Source: Paenibacillus paeoniae
GTDB taxonomy: Bacteria; Bacillota; Bacilli; Paenibacillales; Paenibacillaceae
Direction of reading: 5' to 3'
NCBI RefSeq assembly: GCF_003388735.1
Contig: NZ_QUBQ01000001.1
Coordinates: 1,798,001 to 1,862,000, forward strand
DNA: 64,000 nucleotides
Every line of letters starts with the position of its first letter. Within the stretch, counting starts at the first letter, position 1. The translations under genes were made by a program, and so were the position numbers. A model generated the notes under the pieces. The model was not told the origin of the DNA and did no database searches. It saw nothing but the letters and a program-made list of their open reading frames with translations. Shown here one piece after another: positions 1 through 8,589 of this stretch.

Positions 1-64
1 ACGATAATGAAAAGTAATGCTCCTTCTGAATGACCGTCTTTGGTTTGGTCAGCGTCTCTCCCAT
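1..64 (-). CDS. 5' end of an unidentified gene, cut by the window edge
   Basis: The first 21 codons of a minus-strand gene are visible; the protein begins MGETLTKPKTVIQK. The ATG (64..62) follows an AGGAG ribosome binding site (within 71-80) with 8 bases of spacing. The gene starts 21 bases after the lysX stop, so it is very probably the next gene of the opp-lysW-lysX operon. The visible N-terminus does not match the usual start of LysZ, LysY, LysJ or LysK, so I do not assign it. Its identity would be the most useful clue to what the carrier-protein pathway makes. Confidence 0.6.
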   Translation of the reverse strand, partial: MGETLTKPKTVIQKEHYFSLS

Positions 65-84
65 GAATCTAGCTCCTCTCTCTA

Positions 85-990
85 TCAGGTATGAATCGTA
101 ACGTTAGCGTGCTGCCCGCTATTGACTTGATGATCAATCGTTTCTTTCACGTATTGGGCGATATGATAAGCGACATCCACCCCATGCACCTTCCATGACT
201 TGGCGAATTCCGGATTCTGATTCACTTCGCATACGACGTAACGCAGATTTTTGTAATCAAAAAACAGATCTGCGCCGTATATGCCCTCTCCGAGCACTTC
301 GACTAGCTTGTTGCTGATGGAGGCAATCTCGTCGTTGATCTCAATCGGCTCAATCTCTGCGCCTAGATGGGTATTCGTCTTCCAATTCTCCGCAGAAACA
401 CGCCGGAACGCCGCAATCGGCTTGCGGCCGACGATCACGACTCGTATGTCATAATCCCCCTTCTCTACATACTCCTGTACCAGTACCGGGAACGATTGGT
501 GGCTGGGATCCACCGATTCTCTCGCTGCAATCCAGCTGTCCAGACATTCTCTTCCCGTTATTCTTGCAATTCCCCTCCCCCATGACGACGTCGCCGGTTT
601 AATCACATACAGGCCGTCGAACTCATTCAACGCGTCATACAGCTTGGGGGGTGTAAATAGCACTTTGAACCTTGGCTGCGGAACGCCGTGCTTCTCGAAT
701 ACAATTGCCTGATGAATCTTGTTCGTGCAAATCGTAATGGCGTTGACCGAGTTTAAAGTTGGCAGACCCGATAACTCTAGCAGCCGCGACCGATGCAGTG
801 CGCTCCTCTGTGACAGGCACCGTATCAGGGCGATGGCGAAGGAGGATTCTTCTCCCGTGCCAAGCGGCAGCTCCATGGAATCCAGATTGACATGAACACG
901 CACACCCAGCTCGCCTAGATAGCCGGCGATGCGCTGTTCCTCTTCCCTGAGCTTCGTCACGCATAATAGCACCGCATGTGATGGCGTCAT
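85..990 (-). CDS. lysX: LysX/RimK-family ATP-grasp ligase, probable LysW-amino acid ligase
   Basis: Predicted cytosolic ATP-dependent ligase joining the alpha-amino group of an amino acid to the C-terminal glutamate of LysW. The 301-residue protein is slightly longer than the usual ~280. ATP-grasp hallmarks are visible: KPATSSWGRG (131-140), the LysX/ArgX-type phosphate loop; VQEYVEKGDYDIRV (171-184), the nucleotide-binding strand; NWKTNTHLGAE (202-212); and EVNQNPEF (255-262), the metal-binding end. It starts 9 bases after lysW, which strongly supports a LysW partner rather than a RimK or glutathione-synthase role. The true substrate (alpha-aminoadipate, glutamate or something else) cannot be read from sequence. 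No LysZ, LysY, LysJ or LysK gene is visible, so the product may not be lysine. Confidence 0.8.
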   Translation of the reverse strand: MTPSHAVLLCVTKLREEEQRIAGYLGELGVRVHVNLDSMELPLGTGEESSFAIALIRCLSQRSALHRSRLLELSGLPTLNSVNAITICTNKIHQAIVFEKHGVPQPRFKVLFTPPKLYDALNEFDGLYVIKPATSSWGRGIARITGRECLDSWIAARESVDPSHQSFPVLVQEYVEKGDYDIRVVIVGRKPIAAFRRVSAENWKTNTHLGAEIEPIEINDEIASISNKLVEVLGEGIYGADLFFDYKNLRYVVCEVNQNPEFAKSWKVHGVDVAYHIAQYVKETIDHQVNSGQHANVTIHT

Positions 991-999
991 AGTCGTCTC

Positions 1000-1173
1000 T
1001 TACTCCCCCCAGGTTTCTTCAATTTCTGGTGCCAGGGCGATCGAGACTAAGAGGGATTCGACTTGCACTTCATGCTCTTGTCCGCAAGAAGCGCATTCCA
1101 CAATCTCGCCTGTAGATGCTTGCTCTTCCACCTCAATATCCGACCTGCATACCAAACAATTCAAATTTGCCAT
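1000..1173 (-). CDS. lysW: LysW-type amino-group carrier protein
   Basis: A 57-residue acidic carrier protein. Four cysteines form two CxxC pairs (C6/C9 and C27/C30), the zinc-binding fold of LysW, and the protein ends EETWGE, close to the canonical EDWGE tail whose last glutamate accepts the substrate amino group. In known systems (Thermus lysine, Sulfolobus lysine/arginine, some Streptomyces natural products) LysW protects the amino group while a side chain is modified. The ATG follows an AGGAGGTG box with 8 bases of spacing. The stop lies 9 bases before lysX. The gene is below usual ORF-length cut-offs and is easily missed. Confidence 0.85.
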   Translation of the reverse strand: MANLNCLVCRSDIEVEEQASTGEIVECASCGQEHEVQVESLLVSIALAPEIEETWGE

Positions 1174-1211
1174 GTTTCTTGCACCTCCTAAAGGATTGGT
1201 TAAAGCGATAT

Positions 1212-1240
1212 ATTATAAAGGAAAAGATCCTTTACAACCG
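1212..1240 (-). promoter_or_regulatory. possible internal promoter for lysW
   Basis: A perfect -10 hexamer TATAAT lies at 1212-1217 on the minus strand, about 40 bases upstream of the lysW start. The -35 is poor (GGTTGT or CGGTTG with 16-17 bases of spacing). It would allow lysW-lysX to be transcribed apart from the transporter genes. This is a weak inference from motif matching only. Confidence 0.3.
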
Positions 1241-1250
1241 TAAGTTGGTA

Positions 1251-1286
1251 CGCATGCGCGAGCTAGATAAGCTTGCGCGCATGCGC
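1251..1286. repeat. inverted repeat between oppA-like gene and lysW
   Basis: The arms read GCATGCGCG on both sides of an imperfect centre (AGCT-AGAT-AAGCTT), giving a strong hairpin of about 13 pairs with one bulge. No T-run follows it on the minus strand, so it is not a standard intrinsic terminator. It could stabilise or process the upstream oppA mRNA, weaken read-through into lysW, or act as an operator. Confidence 0.5.
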
Positions 1287-1348
1287 AGGACTAGCTTATG
1301 AGTAAGTCTGGTCAAGCAGAAACCCAATTGCTGATGATGCTGGCCCTG

Positions 1349-3019
1349 TTATTTTGCGACGATATCCCACTGGTTCACGTTGTTGAACGTACCGAGGTTA
1401 AGCGGTTTGCCGACAAGCACATCCTTGGATACCACTTGAAGTCGTTTCTCCGAGTAAACGGCCAGTGTCGGTACATCTTCATGAAGCACTTCTTGCAATT
1501 GGTTGTAGATGTCATGACGCTTCGCCTCGTCGATCTCCTGCTCGCCCTTCTGGATCAGCTCGTCAACGAGCGGATTATTGTAGCGAATAACGCTGTCGGG
1601 TTTGTCGCCTTTGTATGTCGTGAAATACAAGCTAGGCTCAATATAGTAATCTCTGGTGAAGATCGTAATATGGTGCTCGCCCTTCTCAACCTTGTCTATA
1701 AGCGTTGGGAAATCGAACTTCTGTACATCGATTTTCAAACCGACGGCCTCCAGATTTTGCACCAGTATGTCAGCCGCTTGCTCCCTTACCTTATTGCCTA
1801 CCGGGATGAGGAATGTAAGCTTCTGATTCGTATCCCAATTTGCTTCCTTCAGGAGCTGCTTGGATTTCTCAGGATCGTAATCATAGTTTTTGATAGTGGC
1901 GTTGAAGTAGGGATGTTTGCTCGGAATGCCGCCGTCTATAATTTCGGCTTGCCCCTTCAAGAGCTTCTCAACAATCTGAGGACGATTGAGCGCATGGGCG
2001 ATTGCCTGTCTAACCTTCTTATCCGACAGCTTCTCGATATTGAAGAACAGCTCGGCTGGCTCGGAGGCAGGCGCCGAGGTGACGTTCACATTGTCGAAGC
2101 CGGTCACTTTATCGTAATCCGTAATCGGGACAAGACCGACTGGCAGGGAATTCATCTGGATCTCTCCGGTCTGCAGCTGCGCAACCAGGTTGGCCGCCGG
2201 CAGTACCTTAATGAAGATACTGTCAATCTTCGGCACATCGAGATAATAATTTTCGTTTTTGGTCACCTCGACATATTGGCCCTGTACATAATTGGCGAAC
2301 TTGTAGGGTCCAATCGTAACGGTAGGTTTTTGGAAATAATCATGTGTAGCAACCTGCTCCGGATTGACATCTTTCAAAATATGTTGAGGCAAGAAGTTGA
2401 CCTTGACGCCAAAGCGTTCATTGAATACGAGCGGGTCAATCGGCGTCTTGGTCTTGATCTCGAACGTTGTTGCGTCGATGATCGTAAGTCCCGAGATGTC
2501 AGCTACACCCTCATCGAGTTTGCCGCTGTCATTCAAACCTTCGATAAAGTTAAGCTGGAACGAAGTATCCACCTTAGGATGAAGCGCTAGCTTTAGGGTG
2601 AAAGCGACGTCAGCAGTTGTAAACGGCGTTCCGTCGTTCCACTTGGCGATTTCTTTCAGCTTGATGCGATAAGTTTGTTTGTCCTGCGTCTCAATCGATT
2701 CCGCCAGCTTCGGTATAAATTCCGCTTCATCAGTAACATCCAACAGCGCATCATTCAGGAGATTGATAGGCGCCAGCGATGCAGAGCTGCCTTGCGTGTT
2801 AATTTGATTAAGAGTGACTGGCGCGTTAACGATGCCGATAGTCAATACTTTACGGGCTGCATCCGGCGGCGCAGGGGTCTCAGAAGCTGGCACATCTGTT
2901 TTCTCGTTCGCTGCTTGCTTGACAGGTGTAGTGACATCGGTTTTAGTCGCTTTGCTGCAAGCCGACAGCAGCAGGGCTACTAGGACAAACAGGATAACGA
3001 TCGATTTTCTTTTCAACAT
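1349..3019 (-). CDS. oligopeptide/dipeptide ABC transporter substrate-binding lipoprotein (SBP_bac_5)
   Basis: A 556-residue extracellular binding protein for a peptide/nickel-type importer. It has a type II signal peptide with lipobox LLSAC (lipidated Cys21), a low-complexity linker (residues ~23-55), then the family 5 binding fold; AKWNDGTPFTTADVAFTL is the classic family signature (W-x-DG-P-TA-DV). It starts after a GGGGAG box. It is the last of five transporter genes (ATPase, ATPase, permease, permease, binding protein), 45 bases after the second permease. Family 5 members bind di- or oligopeptides, nickel complexes, opines or other small molecules, so the ligand is open; the neighbours suggest a peptide or amino-acid conjugate. 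Confidence 0.9.
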   Translation of the reverse strand: MLKRKSIVILFVLVALLLSACSKATKTDVTTPVKQAANEKTDVPASETPAPPDAARKVLTIGIVNAPVTLNQINTQGSSASLAPINLLNDALLDVTDEAEFIPKLAESIETQDKQTYRIKLKEIAKWNDGTPFTTADVAFTLKLALHPKVDTSFQLNFIEGLNDSGKLDEGVADISGLTIIDATTFEIKTKTPIDPLVFNERFGVKVNFLPQHILKDVNPEQVATHDYFQKPTVTIGPYKFANYVQGQYVEVTKNENYYLDVPKIDSIFIKVLPAANLVAQLQTGEIQMNSLPVGLVPITDYDKVTGFDNVNVTSAPASEPAELFFNIEKLSDKKVRQAIAHALNRPQIVEKLLKGQAEIIDGGIPSKHPYFNATIKNYDYDPEKSKQLLKEANWDTNQKLTFLIPVGNKVREQAADILVQNLEAVGLKIDVQKFDFPTLIDKVEKGEHHITIFTRDYYIEPSLYFTTYKGDKPDSVIRYNNPLVDELIQKGEQEIDEAKRHDIYNQLQEVLHEDVPTLAVYSEKRLQVVSKDVLVGKPLNLGTFNNVNQWDIVAK

Positions 3020-3064
3020 TGGTTCTCTCCCCTTATCTTTGTTTCATAAATTTGACCATTTCGA

Positions 3065-3982
3065 TTATCTGCCGTCGAGTGCGTCTCTTAAGCCGTCACC
3101 GACAAAATTAAAGGCAAGTACGGTAAGCAGAATGATGAAGCCAGCCGGCAGCCAAAGCCATTGCTGTTCGGTCAATACGGTTAATGATTGTGCGTCATGC
3201 AGCATATTGCCGAGGCTGGCTTGCGGAGACTTCACCCCCATACCGAGAAAGCTAAGACCGGCTTCGCTGAGTATGGTGCTTGCTACCCCGAAGGTTGCGT
3301 TGACGATAATGGCGCCCGAAGCGCCCGGCAAGATATGGCGAAGCAGAATACGCGGCGTCCGATAACCCAAGGCGACTCCTGCGCGTACATAATCCGCTTT
3401 TTTGAGCGACAAGACCATTCCTCTGACCAGCATCGCAATGCCAGGCCATTTGAACAACGCCAGTACGATAATAATCGTCCATAGGCTCGCGCCCAGTACG
3501 CTGACGATAACGAGTGCGACCAGCATGTACGGAAAGCTTAAAAAAATGTCGGTAATGCGCATTAGGAGCATATCGATCCACTTGCCATAGTAGCCCGCGA
3601 TCATGCCGACGAATGTGCCGAAGAGGACGTATAGAGCAACCGTCGTGAAGCCGATCAGCAACGACACTCTTGTTCCATAAAGCAAGCGGCTTAGCACATC
3701 GCGTCCGACCTGGTCCGTGCCGAGCCAATATTGTGCGGACGGACTGGCCGAGAAATCATCGGTAATTTCATTGGGATGATAGGGCGCAAGCCAAGGCGCC
3801 AACAATCCGATGGCAATTAGCAGCACAGTTGTTGCCAGTCCCCACACGGCCAGCTTGTGCCGCATGAACTTTCGTCTTACTTGGCGAGCATAGCTCTCGT
3901 AGTTCGTTGCCGGAACCTCGCTCACGGTTTCTCGCTCCGAGTCCAGCGCTTCTTGTCTCAAAGCAAGCTCTGTCGCGTTCAT
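3065..3982 (-). CDS. OppC/DppC-type ABC transporter permease
   Basis: Inner permease of the peptide-type importer, 305 residues from the chosen start. An N-terminal cytosolic stretch is followed by a first helix (around WGLATTVLLIAIGLLAP), the OppC_N feature WLGTDQVGRDVLSRLLYG, and the EAA loop near AGVALGYRTPRILLRHILP. The reading frame is open 30 codons further upstream, inside the preceding gene, but the ATG at 3982 has a GGAGGGAGG box and leaves a sensible 14-base gap to the first permease gene. It pairs with the permease encoded just upstream. Confidence 0.9.
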   Translation of the reverse strand: MNATELALRQEALDSERETVSEVPATNYESYARQVRRKFMRHKLAVWGLATTVLLIAIGLLAPWLAPYHPNEITDDFSASPSAQYWLGTDQVGRDVLSRLLYGTRVSLLIGFTTVALYVLFGTFVGMIAGYYGKWIDMLLMRITDIFLSFPYMLVALVIVSVLGASLWTIIIVLALFKWPGIAMLVRGMVLSLKKADYVRAGVALGYRTPRILLRHILPGASGAIIVNATFGVASTILSEAGLSFLGMGVKSPQASLGNMLHDAQSLTVLTEQQWLWLPAGFIILLTVLAFNFVGDGLRDALDGR

Positions 3983-3996
3983 CGTCCTCCCTCCTC

Positions 3997-4947
3997 TCAG
4001 TTGAATTCGATTCTTGGGTCGGCCGTCGCATACAAGACATCTATGATCAGATTGGTCAACAGCACAACGCATGCGGCTACCAAATTAATCCCCATCAGCG
4101 TCGGGTAGTCCCGCGACAGAATAGCCTCCATAGTAAGCTGACCGAGGCCTGGCCACTGGAACACTTGCTCGATAATGATGCTTCCCCCAAGCAGCAACGG
4201 AATCTCAGCGCCGATAACGGCAATGATAGGAATGAGCGCGTTGCGCAGCGCATGCCTATTCGTAACCGACCATTCGGTCAGCCCCTTGGCACGGGCTGTG
4301 CGCAAATAATCCTGTTTCAGCACATCCAGCATGCTTGCGCGCACATAACGAACCTTTTTGCCGGCTATCGTAATGCCAAGCACCAACACAGGCAAAATGA
4401 GATGAATCGCCACATCGCCTATGCCTCCGTCGCCGCCAAGAGTGGTCATTCCGCCTGTAGGCAGCCATTTCAGCTCTATTCCAACGATATAGATAAGGCC
4501 GAGACCGAGAAAAAACGGCGGAATGGACGTTCCCAAAAACGATAACCCGGTCATGAGATAATCCAGTTTGGAATTTTGTTTAACGGCACTAACAATTCCA
4601 AGCGGAATCGCGATGAGCAATCCGACTGCCAATGAAGATGAGGCTAGCAGCAATGTCGGCCCTATGCGCTCGGCAATTAATTGAGTGACGGGCGCGTATG
4701 TGCTGAAGGAGTAGCCAAGCTCTCCTTTCAGCAATTCCCCAAGCCACTTTATGTATTGCACATAGATCGGATCGTTTAATCCAAGCAGCTCCTTCCTCAG
4801 TTCCCGCATCTCTGGCGGAATGTTCGGATTGATCAGCATGTCTACGGGATTGCCCGGAGCCAGGTTCATCATCAGAAAGCTGAGCACGGTAATGCCCCAG
4901 AAGACGGGTATGGCAATGAGCAGCCTTCGAACAAGATATGCTCCCAC
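3997..4947 (-). CDS. OppB/DppB-type ABC transporter permease
   Basis: A 316-residue permease starting with GTG after an AAAGGAGG box. The N-terminus (MGAYLVRRLLIAIPVFWGIT) is typical of OppB: a short cytosolic piece and a first membrane helix, then a large extracellular loop with NLAPGNPVD and LGLNDPIYVQYI. The EAA coupling loop is visible at RTARAKGLTEWSVTNRHALRNALIP. It heads the permease pair of the importer. Confidence 0.9.
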   Translation of the reverse strand: MGAYLVRRLLIAIPVFWGITVLSFLMMNLAPGNPVDMLINPNIPPEMRELRKELLGLNDPIYVQYIKWLGELLKGELGYSFSTYAPVTQLIAERIGPTLLLASSSLAVGLLIAIPLGIVSAVKQNSKLDYLMTGLSFLGTSIPPFFLGLGLIYIVGIELKWLPTGGMTTLGGDGGIGDVAIHLILPVLVLGITIAGKKVRYVRASMLDVLKQDYLRTARAKGLTEWSVTNRHALRNALIPIIAVIGAEIPLLLGGSIIIEQVFQWPGLGQLTMEAILSRDYPTLMGINLVAACVVLLTNLIIDVLYATADPRIEFN

Positions 4948-4971
4948 CGATAGCCTCCTTTCTGCTTTATC

Positions 4972-5985
4972 TCATTCAAGCGGGTAGTGACACGCTACGG
5001 CATGCCGGTTCTCTGTCAACAACGGCTCTTCGATCCGACAGCGCTGTTCGGCGTACGGACAGCGCGTATGGAAGCGGCAGCCCGAAGGCGGGTTGGCTGG
5101 GCTTGGCACATCGCCATGAAGAATGACGCGAGCCCGCTCACGTCTTAATGCTGGATCGGGTGGCGGATACGCATTCAGCAGCAATTGGGTATAGGGGTGT
5201 CTCGGCTTGCGGAATAGCTCCTCCGTATCGGCCAGCTCCACGATCTTCCCCAAATACATCACGGCGACGCGTGTGCTGATCTGCTTGACAGCTCCTATTC
5301 CGTGAGCGATGAACAGGTAAGTCAGTTTAAGCTCCTGCTGCAAATCTTGCAGCAGGTTCAAAATTTGCGCTTGTATCGACACATCCAGCGCAGAGACCGG
5401 CTCGTCGCATACGAGAAGCTTGGGCCGGAACGATAAGGCTCTGGCAATGCCGATCCGCTGCCGCTGACCACCCGAAAACTCATGCGGATATCGGTTCCCG
5501 GCCGAAGCTGGCAAACCTACCAAACCGAGCAGTCTATCTACTTCGCGGCGCACATCCTTGCGACTTGCCAATCGATGGACAAGCAGCGGCTCGGCTAGCA
5601 TGTCACCGATGCGCATCCTTGGATTGAGTGACCCATACGGGTCCTGAAAGATCATCTGCATGCGCATCCGCGCAGGAATGAGCTGCTTGGGCGTATAATG
5701 CGTGATGTCATCGCCTTCGAACCGGATACGTCCGCTGTGCGCTGGCTCCAGTCGAATAATCGTTCGGCCTAGCGTAGATTTGCCGCAGCCGGACTCCCCC
5801 ACCAGCCCGACAGTCTCACCTTCGTACAACGTCAGACTGACATCGTCTACTGCTTTGACCGATCCTGCCCGTCTGGAGAAGAGGGCGCTTCGCAGGGGAT
5901 AATGTGTGCTTAACCGTTCAATCTGCATAAGCGGCTTGTGTTCAATTGCTGGTTCTCGATCCAGAAAGGAAACAGTCTCGTTCAT
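4972..5985 (-). CDS. OppF/DppF-type ABC transporter ATPase
   Basis: Cytosolic ATPase, 337 residues from the chosen start. It has Walker [10 protein letters not shown], signature FSGGQRQR, Walker [13 protein letters not shown], and the C-terminal peptide-transporter module [16 protein letters not shown], which in many OppD/OppF proteins binds an iron-sulfur cluster. The ATG at 5985 overlaps the stop of the preceding ATPase gene as ATGA; the open frame extends 24 codons further but only inside that gene. Its role is energy coupling together with the partner ATPase. Confidence 0.9.
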   Translation of the reverse strand: MNETVSFLDREPAIEHKPLMQIERLSTHYPLRSALFSRRAGSVKAVDDVSLTLYEGETVGLVGESGCGKSTLGRTIIRLEPAHSGRIRFEGDDITHYTPKQLIPARMRMQMIFQDPYGSLNPRMRIGDMLAEPLLVHRLASRKDVRREVDRLLGLVGLPASAGNRYPHEFSGGQRQRIGIARALSFRPKLLVCDEPVSALDVSIQAQILNLLQDLQQELKLTYLFIAHGIGAVKQISTRVAVMYLGKIVELADTEELFRKPRHPYTQLLLNAYPPPDPALRRERARVILHGDVPSPANPPSGCRFHTRCPYAEQRCRIEEPLLTENRHAVACHYPLE

Positions 5986-7004
5986 AAAGCCACCTTTTGC
6001 CGAGTATCGCGATGAACGGCAATTTGATCCGCTTCGGAAGTTTCCGTCAGCCAGCATCTGACGCGATGTCTATCGCCCGTCTCCATTAATTCTGGTTGAA
6101 GCTCTCTGCAGCTCGCTTCCGCATAAGGACATCTCGGATGAAAGCGGCAGCCCGTCGGCATCTCGTGGAGTGAAGGAACCTGACCCGGAATAGCAGGGGC
6201 TCGCCCTCCGCTAATCGCATCCAGCCGTGGAATGGAGTTCATCAGGCCTTGCGTGTAAGGATGCCGAGGCGAGCGAAACAACGTGTATACATCTGCTGCT
6301 TCCACAATTTGTCCGGCGTACATCACGGCCACATGATCAGCCATTGCGGCGACGACTCCGAGATCATGCGTAACGAGCAGAATAGCGGTCCCATTCTCTG
6401 CCTGCAGCGTCTGCATGAGCTCAATGATCTGCGCTTGAATCGTTACATCAAGCGCCGTAGTTGGCTCGTCGGCGATAAGCAGCTTGGGCTGACAGATGAG
6501 CGCAATGGCAATCATAACCCGTTGGCGCATGCCGCCGGACAGCATATGCGGATAAGCCTTTGCGATCGTTTCAGGTCTAGGGATTCCGACCTTTCGCAGC
6601 ATATCGATGGCTGATTGTCTCGCTTCCTTGCGTGAGCTCTTCAGATGCAGTCTGAGCGCTTCTTCAATCTGCCGACCGATAGGCATGACCGGATTGAGTG
6701 ATGTCATCGGCTCCTGGAAGATCATTGAAACCTGACTTCCCCTCATCTTGCGGAGCTGCTGCTCCGATGCCGCTGTCAAGTTCGTATCCAGAAAGGAAAT
6801 ATAGCCTCGCTTGATCGAGCCGCTTGCTCCCAACAAACCCATTATGGCAAGTGAAGTCACACTTTTCCCGCAGCCTGATTCACCTACAATAGCCATAGTC
6901 TCACCGGGCTGAATCGCGAAGCTGACATCCTCTACGGAGATCGTCTCACCTTGATCGCCTCGGAACGCGATTTGCAGCCGCTCTACCTTCAACAGCTCCC
7001 CCAT
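5982..7004 (-). CDS. OppD/DppD-type ABC transporter ATPase, first gene of the operon
   Basis: A 340-residue ATPase with Walker [10 protein letters not shown], signature LSGGMRQR, Walker B LLIADEPTTALD and the C-terminal cysteine module TGCRFHPRCPYAEASC. It is the first gene of the transporter-lysW-lysX operon; an AGGTGAG box precedes the ATG. The leader upstream (7005-7138) carries a LysR-type box, a promoter and a GGAATTA motif, described separately, suggesting sulfur-responsive control. Confidence 0.9.
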   Translation of the reverse strand: MGELLKVERLQIAFRGDQGETISVEDVSFAIQPGETMAIVGESGCGKSVTSLAIMGLLGASGSIKRGYISFLDTNLTAASEQQLRKMRGSQVSMIFQEPMTSLNPVMPIGRQIEEALRLHLKSSRKEARQSAIDMLRKVGIPRPETIAKAYPHMLSGGMRQRVMIAIALICQPKLLIADEPTTALDVTIQAQIIELMQTLQAENGTAILLVTHDLGVVAAMADHVAVMYAGQIVEAADVYTLFRSPRHPYTQGLMNSIPRLDAISGGRAPAIPGQVPSLHEMPTGCRFHPRCPYAEASCRELQPELMETGDRHRVRCWLTETSEADQIAVHRDTRQKVAL

Positions 7005-7047
7005 TTTGTCTCACCTGCTTTCTCAAGGGGAATGTCCTGTTTACTAA

Positions 7048-7069
7048 TTCATATAATTCCTATGAGATT
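7048..7069 (-). promoter_or_regulatory. GGAATTA motif in the opp operon leader (CymR-like)
   Basis: Read on the minus strand the core is CATAGGAATTATATGAA. 18 of 22 positions are identical to a site at 16282-16303 in front of the LysR gene. GGAATTA ends the known CymR operator consensus of bacilli, and CymR represses cysteine/sulfur genes. It lies just downstream of the proposed -10, where a repressor could act. The assignment to CymR is an inference. Confidence 0.4.
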
Positions 7070-7074
7070 AATAA

Positions 7075-7105
7075 ACTTTATCTTTACTCAGCATACCTTA
7101 GCCAA
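7075..7105 (-). promoter_or_regulatory. promoter of the opp-lysW-lysX operon
   Basis: Proposed -35 TTGGCT (7100-7105) and -10 TAAAGT (7075-7080), with 19 bases between them. The elements are weak, as expected for an activator-dependent promoter. The -10 hexamer is identical to that proposed for the sulfur operon promoter at 15078-15083, and the LysR-type box sits just upstream in both cases. Confidence 0.5.
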
Positions 7106-7115
7106 TAAGGTTTGG

Positions 7116-7138
7116 ATAATAGAATAAATCTATCTATG
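7116..7138. promoter_or_regulatory. LysR-type box (ATAGA-N5-TCTAT), copy 1
   Basis: The palindrome ATAGA-N5-TCTAT occupies 7119-7133. Together with flanks it matches the site at 15116-15138 at 19 of 23 positions (ATAATAGA, then AAATCTAT, then ATG). It fits the T-N11-A pattern of LysR regulators and is centred about 24 bases upstream of the proposed -35. The probable binder is the LysR protein encoded at 15198-16106. Confidence 0.6.
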
Positions 7139-7189
7139 AATAGAAAAGTTTTCCTAATGCAATGGAAGCGCAACCTGCTAATTTACAGC

Positions 7190-7247
7190 AAAAAGCCGCT
7201 ATTCACCGATCCCGTTCATGCGGACATCGAATCGGTGAATAACGGCT
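7190..7247 (-). terminator. intrinsic terminator of the sulfur operon
   Basis: The arms AGCCGTTATTCACCGAT and ATCGGTGAATAGCGGCT (minus strand; one mismatch) form a 17-bp stem, followed by TTTTT. It lies 10 bases after the stop of the cmoJ-like gene and before the opp promoter, so it separates two transcription units. Confidence 0.85.
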
Positions 7248-7257
7248 GACTTCGCCA

Positions 7258-8589
7258 TTACGTATTGAATGAAAGGGCTGCTGTATACCGGTTGACCGGG
7301 ACACGAAGCCCTAGATTGCCGCGCAGTGTGTCGGATTCGTATTCCGTGCGGAACAGGCCTCTAGCCTGCAGGATCGGAACGACAAGCTCGACGAAATCCT
7401 TTAAGAATCCCGGCAACGGCGGTGAAATAATAAATCCGTCGGCCGCCTCCTCTTCATACCACTGCTGGATCAGATCCGCTATCGCTTCCGGCGTACCGAT
7501 AAACGGCGTGCGCGGCGTTGCGGAACGGAGTGCTGCCTGGCGTAGCGTCAGACCATGTTCTTGCGCATATCGTTTAATCTTGTCCGTACCGCTACGGAAG
7601 CTGTTGGCCCCGATTTCTCCCAACTCCGGGAACGGTTCGTCCAGCGGGTATTGTCTGAAGTCGTGATGATCGAAGAAACGCCCTAAGTAATCCAGCGCTT
7701 TGTCGATACTGACAAGACTGGCCAGCTCCTCGTATTTCCGATCTGCTTCCTCCTGGGTGCGCCCAATGATGGGGCCGATGCCCGGAAGGATGACGAGATC
7801 ATCCTGCGATCGTCCCGCTTTGACCGTCCTGTCCTTCACATCCCTGTAGAAGGCTTTGGCTTCTTCAATGGTGTCATGTCCGGTGAAGACGGCATCGGCG
7901 CTTATGGCGGCGAGATGCTTGCCGCTTTCGGAGGAACCGGCCTGGAAGACGACGGGATGTCCCTGCCGGGAACGCGCGATGTTGAGCGGTCCTTCTACTG
8001 AAAAGTACGTTCCTTTATGATTCAGGCGATGCAGCTTCTCGGGATCGAAGAAGACGCCGCTTTCCTTGTCGCGGATGAATGCGTCATCCTCCCAGGAGTC
8101 CCATAAGCCGCGGACAACCTCCAAATATTCTTCGGCAATCTGGTAACGCTCATCATGGGACGGATGCTCCGCTTTGCTATAGTTGCGTGCGGAACCTTCC
8201 AACGGCGAAGTAACGACATTCCATCCGGCTCGGCCGCCGCTAATATGATCAATGGAGCCGAATTGCCTCGCAACCGTGAATGGCTCGCTATAGGAGCTGG
8301 ACAACGTTCCAACCAATCCGATAGTTGACGTCGCAGCTGCGAGAGCGGATAAGATCGTAATGGGTTCGAAGCGATTGAGAAAGTGCGGGATCGATTGTTC
8401 ATTAATGTACAATCCGTCGGCGATAAACAAAAGATCGAACTTGCCTGCCTCGGCGATCAGAGCCTGCTGCTTGTAGAACGGGAAGCTTACGCTGGCATCC
8501 ACCGGCACATCGGGATGCCGCCATCCCGTAATATTGCCGCCAACGCCGTGAATAAGCGCGCCTAGCTTCAGTAACTTGCGGTTACCCAT
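7258..8589 (-). CDS. cmoJ: FMN-dependent monooxygenase, CmoJ/NtaA/SnaA/DszA family
   Basis: A 443-residue bacterial-luciferase-like flavin monooxygenase of the NtaA/SnaA/DszA group; the length matches B. subtilis CmoJ (YtnJ, ~442). Visible family features are [18 protein letters not shown] near the N-terminus, [15 protein letters not shown] (~114-128) and [17 protein letters not shown] (~213-229). In B. subtilis the counterpart oxygenates N-acetylated S-alkyl-cysteines during sulfur salvage, using FMNH2 from a reductase. It is the last gene of the operon, overlaps the acetyltransferase gene by 22 bases but has its own AAGGAG site, and is followed by a terminator. The family is certain; the exact substrate is inferred from context. 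Confidence 0.85.
   Translation of the reverse strand: MGNRKLLKLGALIHGVGGNITGWRHPDVPVDASVSFPFYKQQALIAEAGKFDLLFIADGLYINEQSIPHFLNRFEPITILSALAAATSTIGLVGTLSSSYSEPFTVARQFGSIDHISGGRAGWNVVTSPLEGSARNYSKAEHPSHDERYQIAEEYLEVVRGLWDSWEDDAFIRDKESGVFFDPEKLHRLNHKGTYFSVEGPLNIARSRQGHPVVFQAGSSESGKHLAAISADAVFTGHDTIEEAKAFYRDVKDRTVKAGRSQDDLVILPGIGPIIGRTQEEADRKYEELASLVSIDKALDYLGRFFDHHDFRQYPLDEPFPELGEIGANSFRSGTDKIKRYAQEHGLTLRQAALRSATPRTPFIGTPEAIADLIQQWYEEEAADGFIISPPLPGFLKDFVELVVPILQARGLFRTEYESDTLRGNLGLRVPVNRYTAALSFNT

Noticed and set aside
1298-2590. Long plus-strand reading frame of 430 codons
   Set aside because: It lies fully antisense to the peptide-binding lipoprotein gene, has no ribosome site and gives Ile/Arg/Leu-rich sequence typical of a codon shadow.
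3907-4545. Plus-strand 212-codon frame across the two permease genes
   Set aside because: It spans the junction of two clear permease genes on the other strand and shows no domain or ribosome site.
5702-5902. Plus-strand 66-codon frame within the ATPase gene
   Set aside because: Shadow of the Walker A region of the OppF-type gene; this pattern ([14 protein letters not shown]) is a common antisense artefact of ABC ATPases.
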